A stretch of 64,000 nt of DNA from Bellilinea sp. (GTDB lineage Bacteria > Chloroflexota > Anaerolineae > Anaerolineales > Anaerolineaceae), in NCBI GenBank assembly GCA_026003615.1, contig BPHQ01000001.1, positions 372,001 to 436,000 of the forward strand. Reading direction: 5' to 3'. The notes below the pieces were generated by a model. It searched no databases. It was not told the origin of the DNA and saw only the letters and a program-made list of their open reading frames with translations. The position numbers were made by a program, and so were the translations under genes. Each line of letters opens with the position of its first letter. The first letter of the stretch is position 1. This document shows, in pieces, positions 20,524 through 30,683 of the stretch.

Positions 20524-20543
20524 GGTAATTCTCCTTGCTGAAA

Positions 20544-21794
20544 TTATCGTTGGGATTGTTTCTCCCTGGCTTTGCGGGCTTCCATGAATCGGTCATACAC
20601 CCGCTTCCAGGCATGGGTTGGCTTTTCCGGGCGAGTTTTCTTGTGTTCCTCTGAGCTGATGAAGAAGGCAAAGTCTTCCATGAGTACCGATATTGGTTCG
20701 TCTGGAGAATGGTATAAAATTGGCTTTCCCAAGTTGATGGATTGTACCAGTACATCCGGTGAATAGGGGAGGTTGAGTGTCACAGGTTTCTTAAGTGCTT
20801 GTTCAATCCGATCTCGCGGCAGGCCGTGTTTGGGAAACACATTGTTCAAAACCAGTTTAATTTTTTCGGGAGGATAGTTCAATTTTGTATAAGTGTCCAA
20901 CGCTGCTGCTGCAGCCCGCAATGAGGAAAGTTCTGGAGCGAGAACGAGCAGAATAATATCAGCCATGTCCAGAGCAATCAGGGCGACCTCGCTAAAATCG
21001 TGAGGCAGGTCGGCGATAATGTAATCATAATGCGGGCGCAGCAGTTTGAGGGATACATTAAGTGTTTCGTCGGAGAGCATTTCGGCTTCGGTGGGAAAGG
21101 TGGGGGCAGCGATGAAACTCAACCCGCTTTTATGGCTTTCAATGATCGAATGGAGAGCTTCGGTGTCCATTTCCAGCGGGTCAATACCGGCTAAATCTGC
21201 CCAGGTGCGTTTGAGGGGCATGTTCAACAACAACGCAACCTGGCCTGCCATCAACACCAGATCAATCAACAGAGTTGGAGCGTCCCAAAGGGAACGAAGT
21301 CCGATAGCCAGATTGACGGCAAGGGTGGAAGTCCCAATACCACCGCGCAAGGAATGCACGGCGATCATCTTTGCCATTTTGGTAGGAGCAGCGCCTTCTC
21401 CACTTGGCAAAGCATGGCGGATCACTTCCATGCGACGGAGCAGCACCGTCATGCGGGCTACCAGTTCTTCAGGCTCAAAGGGTTTGGTAATGTGGTCATC
21501 TGCTCCGGATTCAAAAGAGGCAAGTTTGTCCTGTAACCCCGCCTGACTGGTTAGCACCATGATGGGGGTATGAGCAAAAGCCGGGTCGCGGCGCAAACGG
21601 CGAGTCACTTCGTAGCCAGAAATATCGGGCAGGTTTAGATCGGTGATGATGACATCCGGTTTGAGGATATTGGCTGCTTCCAGTCCCTGTGTACCGGTCA
21701 GCTCGGTATACACCATGTGACCCAACGGGCGCAGGGCATGTTCGATCATGCGGTGGAAGATGATTTCATCGTCAATCAGCAATACGGTGGCCAT
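20544..21794 (-). CDS. REC domain fused to CpaE/MinD-like P-loop ATPase
   Basis: REC N-terminus (LLIDDE, DVIITDLNLPDISG, PIMVLTSQ, ITKPFEPEEL) then VHSLRGGIGTSTLAVNLAIGL and DYIIADLPHD. Confidence 0.85.
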   Translation of the reverse strand: MATVLLIDDEIIFHRMIEHALRPLGHMVYTELTGTQGLEAANILKPDVIITDLNLPDISGYEVTRRLRRDPAFAHTPIMVLTSQAGLQDKLASFESGADDHITKPFEPEELVARMTVLLRRMEVIRHALPSGEGAAPTKMAKMIAVHSLRGGIGTSTLAVNLAIGLRSLWDAPTLLIDLVLMAGQVALLLNMPLKRTWADLAGIDPLEMDTEALHSIIESHKSGLSFIAAPTFPTEAEMLSDETLNVSLKLLRPHYDYIIADLPHDFSEVALIALDMADIILLVLAPELSSLRAAAAALDTYTKLNYPPEKIKLVLNNVFPKHGLPRDRIEQALKKPVTLNLPYSPDVLVQSINLGKPILYHSPDEPISVLMEDFAFFISSEEHKKTRPEKPTHAWKRVYDRFMEARKAREKQSQR

Positions 21795-21798
21795 GAAT

Positions 21799-24700
21799 TT
21801 ATCCTTGGGGATTATTTTCTGTCGAACGGTGTTGGGCCTTCATTCCCATGAGGGCTTTCTTCAGCAAAGGGATTTGGCTTTCCATTTCAGTGATCAATTG
21901 ATCCGCCCCCTCCAGATCACCTTTGGCTGCCTGCATATCCAGCTGATGAGCCAGACGGGTCAGTTTGACGGCTTCGAAGTTGGCTGCAACGCCTTTCAGG
22001 TTATGGGCATGGAGTTTAACGCTTGTGGTATTTTGGGAGCGGACCGCTTCTTTCAATTCGGTCAGTTTGGTTTCGCATTGTTGAATGAATTCTTCGAAAG
22101 TGGTCAGAAAGAAATCCAGATCGTCACCGAATCGGGGGAGGATTTTTTCCATGTATTGGGCATCGCCAAGTGATTGGGTGTTCTTTCGGAAGGCACGGCT
22201 GAGAAATTCATCTTCATCCTCAGAGAGATGATCTACTGCCTCAATCTGAGATGATGGTCTTACAATGATTTCGGGTGAGGAGGTGGGCAAAAAGCCATTT
22301 GAATCGGTTTCAAGAGATTGAAAATATTCTTCAAACTGTAAGGACAAGTCTTCATCATGGATTTCGGATGGAGATTCCATTCCGGCAGGTTGGGTGATCT
22401 CAGGCGGAACGAGTTTGGATGCCCAACGTTCGATAGCGTTGAATAATTCGCGTGGTTTGATTGGTTTGGAAAGGTAGGCATCCATGCCGCTGGCGAGGCA
22501 GCGTTCCACATCCCCCGCCAGCGCTCGAGCAGTCATTGCCAGAATGGGGGTATGACTTCCCGCTCCTTCCCGTGAGCGAATGCGCAAGGTTGCTTCGTAG
22601 CCGTCCATTTCTGGCATTTGAATGTCCATTAAAATTAAGTCGTATTTCTTTTGGGCAGTTTTTTCGACAGCGACGCGCCCGTTTTCGGCTTCTTCGACGG
22701 TGTGACCAAATTTCGTCAGTAAATTGACTACCACTTTTCGATTAACCGGATTATCCTCCACCAAGAGAATATGACGGGAAATGGACGCACGCAGTCCAGA
22801 AGCTGTTGGGCGGCTTGAAGAGGATGGTTTTTCGGCCACTTCATCAACATTGGGGCCGGCAAGGGTGGACTTTAAAGCATTGTAGAGCGCTTGTTGTCGA
22901 ATGGGTTTGATTAAAGTAGCCGAGCAGCCTATTTTCTGGCAGTCTTCCTGGGTGAGATGAGTTCCAAGTGTGGTCAGGACAATAATTTTGAGGTCGTTTT
23001 GGATTAATGGTTCGAGGTGTTCCGTCAGACGGGGTTGGCCTTTTTCAAACAATAAACGGTAATCAACCATGGTTAAATGCACCGGAGCGCGATTCTGGCC
23101 GGCGGTTTGGAGGATTTGAACAAAGGCCTGGTGATCTGCACATTCTGTGACGGCAAACCCGATTTTCTCCAATTCCATTCGCAGAGATTGACGGCTGGAA
23201 GCGTTTGGATCGGCAATCAGAACGTGTTTTCGGTGGGAAAGGCTAATTAATTCGTGCGGCTGGGTTTCGGGGATTTCCTGCCGAGAAAAAACAGCGTTGA
23301 ATGAAAATGTGCTGCCCACACCCGGTTCGCTGATCAGTGAGATTTTTCCTCCCATCAACTCAACCAATTGGGTGGAAATAGCCAGTCCCAAACCCGATCC
23401 CCCGTATTTGCGGGTGGTGGACATATCTGCTTGGGTAAACCGTTCGAAAATACGCGCCTGGCGGTCGAGGGGAATGCCGATGCCGGTATCGCGTACCGAG
23501 AAACTGATGGTAGCCTGCGAACCGGTTTGGGCAATGGGTTGAACACTGATGACAACTTCTCCCTGCTCGGTGAATTTAACCGCGTTGCCAACCAGATTAT
23601 TTAACACCTGCCGTAAACGGTTGGGATCACCGCGCACCAAAACGGGTGTTTGTGGGTCAATCTGACAGACCAGCTCCAGCCCTTTGGCAGCCGCCCGCTG
23701 AGAAAAGTTGACGGCCACATTTTCCACAATGGTGCGTATATTGAAGTCGGTGGTCTCCAGTTCCATTTTACCGGCTTCAATTTTCGATAAATCGAGAATA
23801 TCGCTGATTAAGTTGAGGAGCGATTCGGCGCTTTCCAACGCAGCGGTGAGATATTCGGTTTGTTCAGGGTTGAGCGGGGTATCCAGGGCCAGGTTGAGCA
23901 TCCCGATCAACCCGTTAAGTGGTGTGCGGATTTCATGGCTCATATTGGCCAAAAATTCGCTTTTGGCTAAATCGGCCTCTTCGGCTTTTTGACGGGCGCG
24001 TACCAGTTCGGTAATGTTGTGATACAGGTTGAGTACCCCAACCTCTTGCCCGTTAACAATGACTGGCACACCGAAAATCTCCACATCAATTAATTCGCCA
24101 CGGCGGGTCTGGCGTTTGCTGACGCTGTGAATCAACTCTCCCTGTCGAACCCGGCGGCTAAACTCAAATGCACTATCTCGAAATTCCTGGGAGGTGATCA
24201 TTTCATCCAGTTTTCCACCCAATACTTCTGATTGGGTGTAGCCAAAGAGACGCTCGAAAGCCGGATTGCAGGCGACGATATGACCGTTGAGATCGAGGGT
24301 GACAATTGCAACCGGACTGTTTTGGAAAATGCTTTCAAAATATTGTTTCTGGCGTTGAATTTCTGCTTCGGCTTTTTTGCGCTGGGCAATGTCGTGGAAG
24401 ATGTAAATGATACCCTGTTGGTTTTCGCCATCCTGAAATGGAAAACCGGTTACTTCGAACCAGCCGTATAACGACGGCATGGGGATGACCTGAGTTTTGG
24501 TGAGGGCTTTTTTCTGTACCGGTTCAATGACACCGGGAAAAACTTCTTCAATGTTTTTACCAATCAAGTCGGCATACGAAGTTTTGAGGGTTTGGGTGGT
24601 TGCTCGATTGCAGCGTATAATCTTGCCGCTTGAGTCGGTCAGTAAAATCAGGTCGGAGATGGCATCGAAGGTCGCTTCCCATTCTTTTTTCGCACGGATG

Positions 24701-25071
24701 ATGTTGGCTTCGGCTTGATGTCTTTCCAGAATTTCTCGCTGGGATATTTCTTTAATGGCATACAGTTCACTGGTGCGCTGAGTAAGTTCGGTTTTGAGGT
24801 GTTGATTCTGCCGCAGGGTGATGAAATGCTGATAAGTGCTTACGGAGGTGAACAGAATGATCAGTACCGCGAAGAGGTCAACCAACCAGAGGGTTGGTTC
24901 GTTAAGTTGTGCCTGAAGGAATGAAGCGGGAGTGAGCGAAAGACCTTGTGAAAGAATGAAAACGGCCGTCACAAGGATGGGCGCAAGCAAACCAACCAAT
25001 CCTCCTGATACTGAAAATAGAATTGGCAAGAGGGTATTTAAGCGCAGCCGGGGGTTCTTTTCTGAAAGCAT
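21799..25071 (-). CDS. Hybrid sensor histidine kinase (TM, 2 PAS, HisKA, HATPase_c, 2 REC, Hpt)
   Basis: 1090 aa; FLANMSHEIRTPLNGLIGML, GLGLAISTQLVELMGG, LLVEDNPVNRKVV...ILMDIQMPEMDG, C-terminal Hpt HNLKGVAANF. Confidence 0.93.
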   Translation of the reverse strand: MLSEKNPRLRLNTLLPILFSVSGGLVGLLAPILVTAVFILSQGLSLTPASFLQAQLNEPTLWLVDLFAVLIILFTSVSTYQHFITLRQNQHLKTELTQRTSELYAIKEISQREILERHQAEANIIRAKKEWEATFDAISDLILLTDSSGKIIRCNRATTQTLKTSYADLIGKNIEEVFPGVIEPVQKKALTKTQVIPMPSLYGWFEVTGFPFQDGENQQGIIYIFHDIAQRKKAEAEIQRQKQYFESIFQNSPVAIVTLDLNGHIVACNPAFERLFGYTQSEVLGGKLDEMITSQEFRDSAFEFSRRVRQGELIHSVSKRQTRRGELIDVEIFGVPVIVNGQEVGVLNLYHNITELVRARQKAEEADLAKSEFLANMSHEIRTPLNGLIGMLNLALDTPLNPEQTEYLTAALESAESLLNLISDILDLSKIEAGKMELETTDFNIRTIVENVAVNFSQRAAAKGLELVCQIDPQTPVLVRGDPNRLRQVLNNLVGNAVKFTEQGEVVISVQPIAQTGSQATISFSVRDTGIGIPLDRQARIFERFTQADMSTTRKYGGSGLGLAISTQLVELMGGKISLISEPGVGSTFSFNAVFSRQEIPETQPHELISLSHRKHVLIADPNASSRQSLRMELEKIGFAVTECADHQAFVQILQTAGQNRAPVHLTMVDYRLLFEKGQPRLTEHLEPLIQNDLKIIVLTTLGTHLTQEDCQKIGCSATLIKPIRQQALYNALKSTLAGPNVDEVAEKPSSSSRPTASGLRASISRHILLVEDNPVNRKVVVNLLTKFGHTVEEAENGRVAVEKTAQKKYDLILMDIQMPEMDGYEATLRIRSREGAGSHTPILAMTARALAGDVERCLASGMDAYLSKPIKPRELFNAIERWASKLVPPEITQPAGMESPSEIHDEDLSLQFEEYFQSLETDSNGFLPTSSPEIIVRPSSQIEAVDHLSEDEDEFLSRAFRKNTQSLGDAQYMEKILPRFGDDLDFFLTTFEEFIQQCETKLTELKEAVRSQNTTSVKLHAHNLKGVAANFEAVKLTRLAHQLDMQAAKGDLEGADQLITEMESQIPLLKKALMGMKAQHRSTENNPQG

Positions 25072-25132
25072 GGCAGCTGATTAAGTCGTTGTAGGGAAAT
25101 TAATCATCCAATTTCCTTGACTAAAATTATAA

Positions 25133-25161
25133 TTGACCACGCCAACATTTGCTATTATAAT
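25133..25161 (+). promoter_or_regulatory. Sigma70-type promoter
   Basis: TTGACC-17 nt-TATAAT upstream of KimA-like permease. Confidence 0.75.
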
Positions 25162-25219
25162 CACAGGCTTTGTTGAGCAAAGTTGTTGCGTCTGAAAATA
25201 AAGGCGTTTTTGAGAATAC

Positions 25220-27160
25220 ATGAATATAGAAGATCAAACCGGTACTACTGTACTTCGCCGTGAAACGGAAGCCAAACCCAAGAAAAGCTGGCGGACGTGG
25301 CTGATTGGCAGACCTTTACCAACCGCAGATGCTCCTCATCAGACGATTGGCGTATTAATTGGGTTGGCTGTCTTTGCGTCGGATGCGCTTTCCTCAACGG
25401 CTTATGCTACGCAGGAAATGCTGGTCATCCTGATGGTGTTAGGACCTCAGGCTTATCAGTATGTCTTTCCGCTGGCCATAGGAATTGTCATTTTATTGGC
25501 AATTGTCACCTTATCGTATGAACAAACGGTTCATGCGTATCCTAATGGAGGCGGTGCTTATACGGTTTCGCGAGATAACTTAGGGGTATTACCTTCAAAA
25601 ATTGCCGCAGCCGCTTTACTTACTGATTACATTCTAACCGTTTCTGTTTCAATTTCGTCTGGCGTTGCCCAAATTGTATCAGCAATTCCAGATCTATTTC
25701 CCTATCGAGTTTGGATTGCCGTAGGTTTCATTGCTTTTATAATGGTGATGAATTTGAGGGGAGTAAAAGAATCGGGGCGCGCCTTTGCTATTCCCACCTA
25801 TTTCTTCGTTATCATGATGTATTTGACAGTGATTGTGGGAACAATTCGATACATTGGCGGAACGTTGGGGTTAGTGGAAAATCCTCCCCCTCTGGAAGTT
25901 TTTCATGGAACGGCAGGTGTGGGTATCTTCCTGATTTTACGAGCTTTTTCAAGCGGGACAGCAGCATTAACTGGTATCGAAGCAATCTCCAATGGAATAC
26001 CTGCGTTTAAAGAACCTCGTTCAAAAAATGCGGGCACAACCCTGATCATCATGTCAATCATATTGGGAACGTTGATGCTCGGAATTTCCTTCCTTGCCGC
26101 TCATATCAGAGCCGTACCATCCGAATTAGAAACGGTAATCTCCCAATTAGCCAGAACTGCATTTGACGGCAGAGGGGTCTTTTATAGTGGTGTCATACTG
26201 GCAACGACTGTCATACTTATAATGGCTGCCAATACAGCATTTGCGGATTTTCCTCGCCTCAGCGCAATTGTGGCAACAGATGGATTATTGCCTCGCCAAT
26301 TGACATATCGAGGAAGTCGGTTGGTCTATTCGAGAGGGATTATTTTACTGGCATTAATTTCATCGTTTTTGATTATCCTTTTTCAAGCCAGTGTGACTCG
26401 TTTGATTCCTCTTTATGCTGTGGGTGTATTCTTGTCTTTCACGCTTTCTCAAGCCGGCATGGCACACCGATGGTGGAAAATTAGCAAGTTAAAAGAAGGC
26501 GAGGAAGTAAAGGAACATTCCAGCGTTTTACGATACGATCCAACCTGGTTGATAAAATTATTCATTAACGGTTTTGGTGCATTTTGCACTGGAATTGTCA
26601 TGTTGGTGTTTGCTACGACCAAATTCGTAGACGGTGCCTGGGTAGTTATCGTAATCATCCCAACGTTGGTGGTCATTTTTAGCGGTATTCAGCGGCACTA
26701 TCGTCATCTGGCATCGAAGCTTTCACTCGAAAATTACGGCGGCTTGCCACAAATCGCCCGGCATCGGGTGATCATCCCAATTGGCGGCGTCCATCGCGGA
26801 ACATTGGCTGCTTTGCGCTATGCCCGTACTCTCTCCGAAGATATTACTGCCGTCCATGTCTCGATTGATCCGCAGGAAGCCGAGCGGGTTCGGCAAAAAT
26901 GGGAAACCTGGGGTGACGGCCGACGGTTGGTCATTCTAGAATCACCGTATCGTTTGTTCATAGAACCGCTGTTGGAATACATCGGTGAAATCGAATCTAT
27001 TCGCCAACCGAATGAAATCATCACCATTGTTGTGCCGGAATTTGTACCGCGGCATTGGTGGGCAAGTTTATTACATACTCAAACTGCACTTACTTTACGA
27101 ATGGCATTGCTCTTTCACAAAGACATTGTCATCACAAGCGTTCCCTATCAGGTGGATTAA
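25220..27160 (+). CDS. APC-superfamily permease, KimA-like K+ transporter
   Basis: 646 aa; SDALSSTAYATQEMLVIL...AYPNGGGAYTVSRDNLG resembles B. subtilis KimA; soluble USP-like C-terminus. Confidence 0.75.
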   Translation: MNIEDQTGTTVLRRETEAKPKKSWRTWLIGRPLPTADAPHQTIGVLIGLAVFASDALSSTAYATQEMLVILMVLGPQAYQYVFPLAIGIVILLAIVTLSYEQTVHAYPNGGGAYTVSRDNLGVLPSKIAAAALLTDYILTVSVSISSGVAQIVSAIPDLFPYRVWIAVGFIAFIMVMNLRGVKESGRAFAIPTYFFVIMMYLTVIVGTIRYIGGTLGLVENPPPLEVFHGTAGVGIFLILRAFSSGTAALTGIEAISNGIPAFKEPRSKNAGTTLIIMSIILGTLMLGISFLAAHIRAVPSELETVISQLARTAFDGRGVFYSGVILATTVILIMAANTAFADFPRLSAIVATDGLLPRQLTYRGSRLVYSRGIILLALISSFLIILFQASVTRLIPLYAVGVFLSFTLSQAGMAHRWWKISKLKEGEEVKEHSSVLRYDPTWLIKLFINGFGAFCTGIVMLVFATTKFVDGAWVVIVIIPTLVVIFSGIQRHYRHLASKLSLENYGGLPQIARHRVIIPIGGVHRGTLAALRYARTLSEDITAVHVSIDPQEAERVRQKWETWGDGRRLVILESPYRLFIEPLLEYIGEIESIRQPNEIITIVVPEFVPRHWWASLLHTQTALTLRMALLFHKDIVITSVPYQVD

Positions 27161-27849
27161 TGACAGCAGAACAAGAATCAACCCCAAATAGAATGCAAAT
27201 AATTGTGGTTGGCTGCGGCCGACTGGGGTCAGCACTGGCCTACCGGCTTTTTCGGGCTGGTCACTCGGTGGCGGTTATTGATACTTCGCCAACCTCCTTC
27301 CATAACCTGCCCCCCGACTTTACCGGACGGATTCACGAGGGTGATGCCCTCTCGCAGGATGTGTTGGTGAGGGCTGGCATCGAAAAAGCAGATGCGCTGG
27401 CAGCCGTCACAAGCTCGGATGCCATCAATGCGGTAGTGGCGCGAGTTGCACGGGAGGTCTATCATGTTCCGAATGTGGTGGCGCGGAATTACGATCCGCG
27501 CTGCCGGGTTTTGTTTGAAGAACTGGAATTGCAAGTGATCAGTTCAACCAGCTGGGGAGCCCAGCGGATCGAAGAAATGCTCTATGATTCAGGTGTTCAT
27601 ACGGTCTTTTCGGCTGGCAATGGAGAAGTCGAGGTGTATGAGTTTGTCATCCCCGAAAAGTGGGACGGAAAAACCCTGGAAGAATTACTGCCCGATGAAG
27701 AATGCCTGCCGATTTCGATAACGCGTGCAGGTCGGGCAATGCTACCCCAATCAGGTCTGACAATTCGCGGTGGGGACATCATTCATGTGAGCGCCACTTT
27801 TAACGGCAGTAATTGCTTACGCCAAAAATTATTAGAAGGAAGGGAGTAG
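27160..27849 (+). CDS. TrkA/RCK-family K+ channel/transporter regulatory protein (copy 1)
   Basis: IIVVGCGRLGSALAYRLFRAGHSVAVIDTSP, AVTSSDAINAVVARVAR, TrkA-C region; start overlaps upstream stop. Confidence 0.85.
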   Translation: MTAEQESTPNRMQIIVVGCGRLGSALAYRLFRAGHSVAVIDTSPTSFHNLPPDFTGRIHEGDALSQDVLVRAGIEKADALAAVTSSDAINAVVARVAREVYHVPNVVARNYDPRCRVLFEELELQVISSTSWGAQRIEEMLYDSGVHTVFSAGNGEVEVYEFVIPEKWDGKTLEELLPDEECLPISITRAGRAMLPQSGLTIRGGDIIHVSATFNGSNCLRQKLLEGRE

Positions 27850-27854
27850 CCAGA

Positions 27855-28544
27855 ATGTATGTCATTATTGCTGGTGGCGGAAGAACCGGCGCCCAATTAG
27901 CGCGGATTCTGGTTGCCCAAAATCATTTTGTTCAATTGATTGATAACCGTCCAGATGTACTGGCGCGTCTGCATAAGGAATTGCCCACCGAGATTATTTT
28001 TGAGGGACGTCCAATTGACCCGCTGGTTCTGGAAAAAGCCGGAGCAGAAAAGGCGGATGTGCTGGCAGCCTGTACAACCGAGGATGAGGTGAATCTGGCC
28101 ATTTGTTTCATGGCACGCAGCCGTTACAAAGTTCCCCGCACGATTGCACGTATCAACAATCCGCGCAATGCGTGGCTGTTTGATCACAAGTTTCATGTGG
28201 ATGTAGCGGTCAATCAGGCTGAAATCATGGCGTCCATCATTGAAGAAGAGATGTCGCTGGGTGATATGATGACTCTGATCAAATTGCGGCGGGGGAATTA
28301 CTCACTGGTCGAGGAAAAAGTCCCGGCGGACGCACCAGCATTAGGGGTTGCCATCAAAGACCTCAATCTGCCGGACCATTGTGTCATTGCGGCGATTATC
28401 CGACATGGTGAGGTGATTGTTCCGCGCGGGGTGACCACTTTTGAGCCGGGAGATGAGGTTTTAGCCGTAGCAGACCCGGAAGGCGCCCGGCAACTGGCAA
28501 AAATGCTTTCGCCGAATAAGGTGATCAACGGCCGGACAAAGTGA
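27855..28544 (+). CDS. TrkA/RCK-family K+ transporter regulatory protein (copy 2)
   Basis: VIIAGGGRTGAQLARILVAQNHFVQLIDNRPD, ACTTEDEVNLAICFMARSRY, TrkA-C domain. Confidence 0.87.
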   Translation: MYVIIAGGGRTGAQLARILVAQNHFVQLIDNRPDVLARLHKELPTEIIFEGRPIDPLVLEKAGAEKADVLAACTTEDEVNLAICFMARSRYKVPRTIARINNPRNAWLFDHKFHVDVAVNQAEIMASIIEEEMSLGDMMTLIKLRRGNYSLVEEKVPADAPALGVAIKDLNLPDHCVIAAIIRHGEVIVPRGVTTFEPGDEVLAVADPEGARQLAKMLSPNKVINGRTK

Positions 28545-28551
28545 AATGCGT

Positions 28552-28580
28552 TTGACCACTGCCCAAGCATAGGGTATAAT
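28552..28580 (+). promoter_or_regulatory. Sigma70-type promoter upstream of rpmH operon
   Basis: TTGACC-17 nt-TATAAT. Confidence 0.75.
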
Positions 28581-28697
28581 TTGGTTCTACCCTTCGCAAT
28601 CACCTGTGCGCTGCGGAAATCGCCAAGCATTTTTATCAGGGGTTTGGCAATTTGCGCAGGACACAGTGGCTAATATTAATCAGGAAAGGAAAACGAT

Positions 28698-28868
28698 ATG
28701 CCCAAACGGACATACCAACCCAAAATTCGCCGCCGTGTTCGCGTGCATGGCTTTCGCGCCCGCATGGCAACGGCTGATGGACGGCAGGTGTTGAAACGCC
28801 GCCGCTTGCGCGGCCGCTACCGTCTGACAGTCACCTCCAACAGCCATGTCAAAAAGGTGCGCTGGTAA
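28698..28868 (+). CDS. rpmH: 50S ribosomal protein L34
   Basis: 56 aa, below the ORF-track cut-off: [59 protein letters not shown] aggaaagg. Confidence 0.96.
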   Translation: MPKRTYQPKIRRRVRVHGFRARMATADGRQVLKRRRLRGRYRLTVTSNSHVKKVRW

Positions 28869-28943
28869 TTGGTGCTGCCTTTGCAGGTGATGCCCATGGG
28901 GCGCAACCTGCCGTTCATTGATTTTCAATGGACGGGTTCATGG

Positions 28944-29309
28944 GTGAAGCGCAAATTCAGGCTAAGACGGTCGAGCGATTTCAAGCGGGTGCGGCAAACA
29001 GGCAAGGCATACACGCACCCGTTTGTTGTGTTAAACGTGCTGCCCAATGAGGAAGGCCAATTGCGAGTCGGTATCACTGCAAGCAAAGCGGTAGGCAGTG
29101 CGGTTGACCGGAATCGCGCCAAAAGGCGTTTGCGCGCGGTGCTGGATAGATTGCTGCCGAACGTGCAGCCTGGATGGGATGTTGTGCTGATTGCCCGTAA
29201 GCCAGTATTAACCGCTGATTTTGAGGACTTAACCCAAGCGGTGCTCGGATTATTGAGACAAGCACACCTGATTGGGAAAAGTGGGACAGCATTTGATGAT
29301 CGAGCATGA
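28944..29309 (+). CDS. rnpA: Ribonuclease P protein component; start uncertain (GTG chosen)
   Basis: [33 protein letters not shown]...[26 protein letters not shown]; downstream of rpmH. Confidence 0.9.
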   Translation: MKRKFRLRRSSDFKRVRQTGKAYTHPFVVLNVLPNEEGQLRVGITASKAVGSAVDRNRAKRRLRAVLDRLLPNVQPGWDVVLIARKPVLTADFEDLTQAVLGLLRQAHLIGKSGTAFDDRA

Positions 29310-29574
29310 TTATTCTCATGAACCGCGCCTGCGGGATTTGCCGTTCAACTTCAAAACGGCGCCCCGCTGGATATTGCTGGGGATAATCCGTCTCTATCAG
29401 AAACTGGTTTCACCTGCATTGCCCGCCAATACCTGCCGGTTTTACCCAACTTGCTCTCACTATGGTTATCAGGCCATCTATAAACACGGTGCACTCAAAG
29501 GTACATTTATGGCGGTCTGGCGGGTTTTGCGATGCAATCCTTTAAACCCCGGCGGATATGATCCTGTACCTTGA
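29296..29574 (+). CDS. yidD: Membrane protein insertion efficiency factor
   Basis: [63 protein letters not shown]. Confidence 0.94.
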   Translation: MIEHDYSHEPRLRDLPFNFKTAPRWILLGIIRLYQKLVSPALPANTCRFYPTCSHYGYQAIYKHGALKGTFMAVWRVLRCNPLNPGGYDPVP

Positions 29575-29610
29575 AAAAAACTGAGAAATCTAATTGACAC
29601 GAAAAAATTT

Positions 29611-30669
29611 ATGAAAAACACGAAAATTCTACTCATCGGACTATTCGTTCTTGGAGCGTTGTTATTAGCATCCTGCGGGGCTCCGCTTTCAGGTTCCAGC
29701 TGGCCGGGGGTCAGCTCAAACGGTGATACGGTGTATGTTGCCTACATGCAGCATGTCTACGCCGTGCGGGCAGCGGATGGCAGTATGATCTGGCGGTTTC
29801 CCGAAAAGGCAGGTCGGCAGATGTTTTTTGCGGCACCGGTACTGGCCGACGACCAATTGCTGGTAGGGGATTATGAGAATGTCCTGCACAGTCTCGATCC
29901 AAACAACGGGGTTGAAAAATGGATCTTTACCCAAGCGCAGGCTGATTGGATTGCCAGTCCATTGGTGGTCGGTGATGTCATTCTTGCGCCAAACGCAGAT
30001 CATTTTTTGTATGCCCTTTCCCAAAATGGAACGTTGCTTTGGAAATTTGAAACCGGGCGCGCCTTGTGGTCGCAGCCGGTCAGCGATGGTGAGGTTGTTT
30101 ATCAAGCCTCGATGGATCATAATGTGTATGCGATCAACCTTCGAACCGGTCAAAAGATCTGGTCATTGGATGTTGGCGGGGCAGTGATTTATTCACCCAC
30201 TCTGGATACCGAAGAAGGCACCTTGTTTCTGACCACACTGGCGCGCAATTTGATGGCTGTCAACACGCAGGATGGTTCAATTCGCTGGCAGCGCAAATTT
30301 GAAAGCGGTTTGTGGACACAACCAGCGCTGCACGATGGACGGCTCTACATGGGAGATTTGCAGGGAACGGTCTATGCCATATCGGCGAAAGATGGTGCAG
30401 AACTCTGGACCCAAAAGGTAGATCAACCGGTGACCGGAAAAGCAACGGTTCTGGACAATTCGGTGATTTTTCCCACCGAGGATGGCAGTTTAATTGCCCT
30501 GACATTGGAAGGTGAGCGATTGTGGAGCCGGACATTTGAAGGGAAGTTGTATACTGGGCCGGTGGCAATCGGTGACCGATTGGCAGTAGGCATTGCCGGC
30601 GGCAAAGAGTTTTTGAAAATGGTCTCGCTGGACGGGCAAGACCTTTGGACGTTTGTTCCACCTAAATAA
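29611..30669 (+). CDS. PQQ-like beta-propeller lipoprotein (BamB-like fold)
   Basis: Lipobox LLLASCG; repeated blades such as DGSMIWRF, NGVEKWIF, TGQKIWSLDVGG, DGSIRWQRKF, DGAELWTQKV. Confidence 0.85.
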   Translation: MKNTKILLIGLFVLGALLLASCGAPLSGSSWPGVSSNGDTVYVAYMQHVYAVRAADGSMIWRFPEKAGRQMFFAAPVLADDQLLVGDYENVLHSLDPNNGVEKWIFTQAQADWIASPLVVGDVILAPNADHFLYALSQNGTLLWKFETGRALWSQPVSDGEVVYQASMDHNVYAINLRTGQKIWSLDVGGAVIYSPTLDTEEGTLFLTTLARNLMAVNTQDGSIRWQRKFESGLWTQPALHDGRLYMGDLQGTVYAISAKDGAELWTQKVDQPVTGKATVLDNSVIFPTEDGSLIALTLEGERLWSRTFEGKLYTGPVAIGDRLAVGIAGGKEFLKMVSLDGQDLWTFVPPK

Positions 30670-30683
30670 GAGAGGTAAATGTC

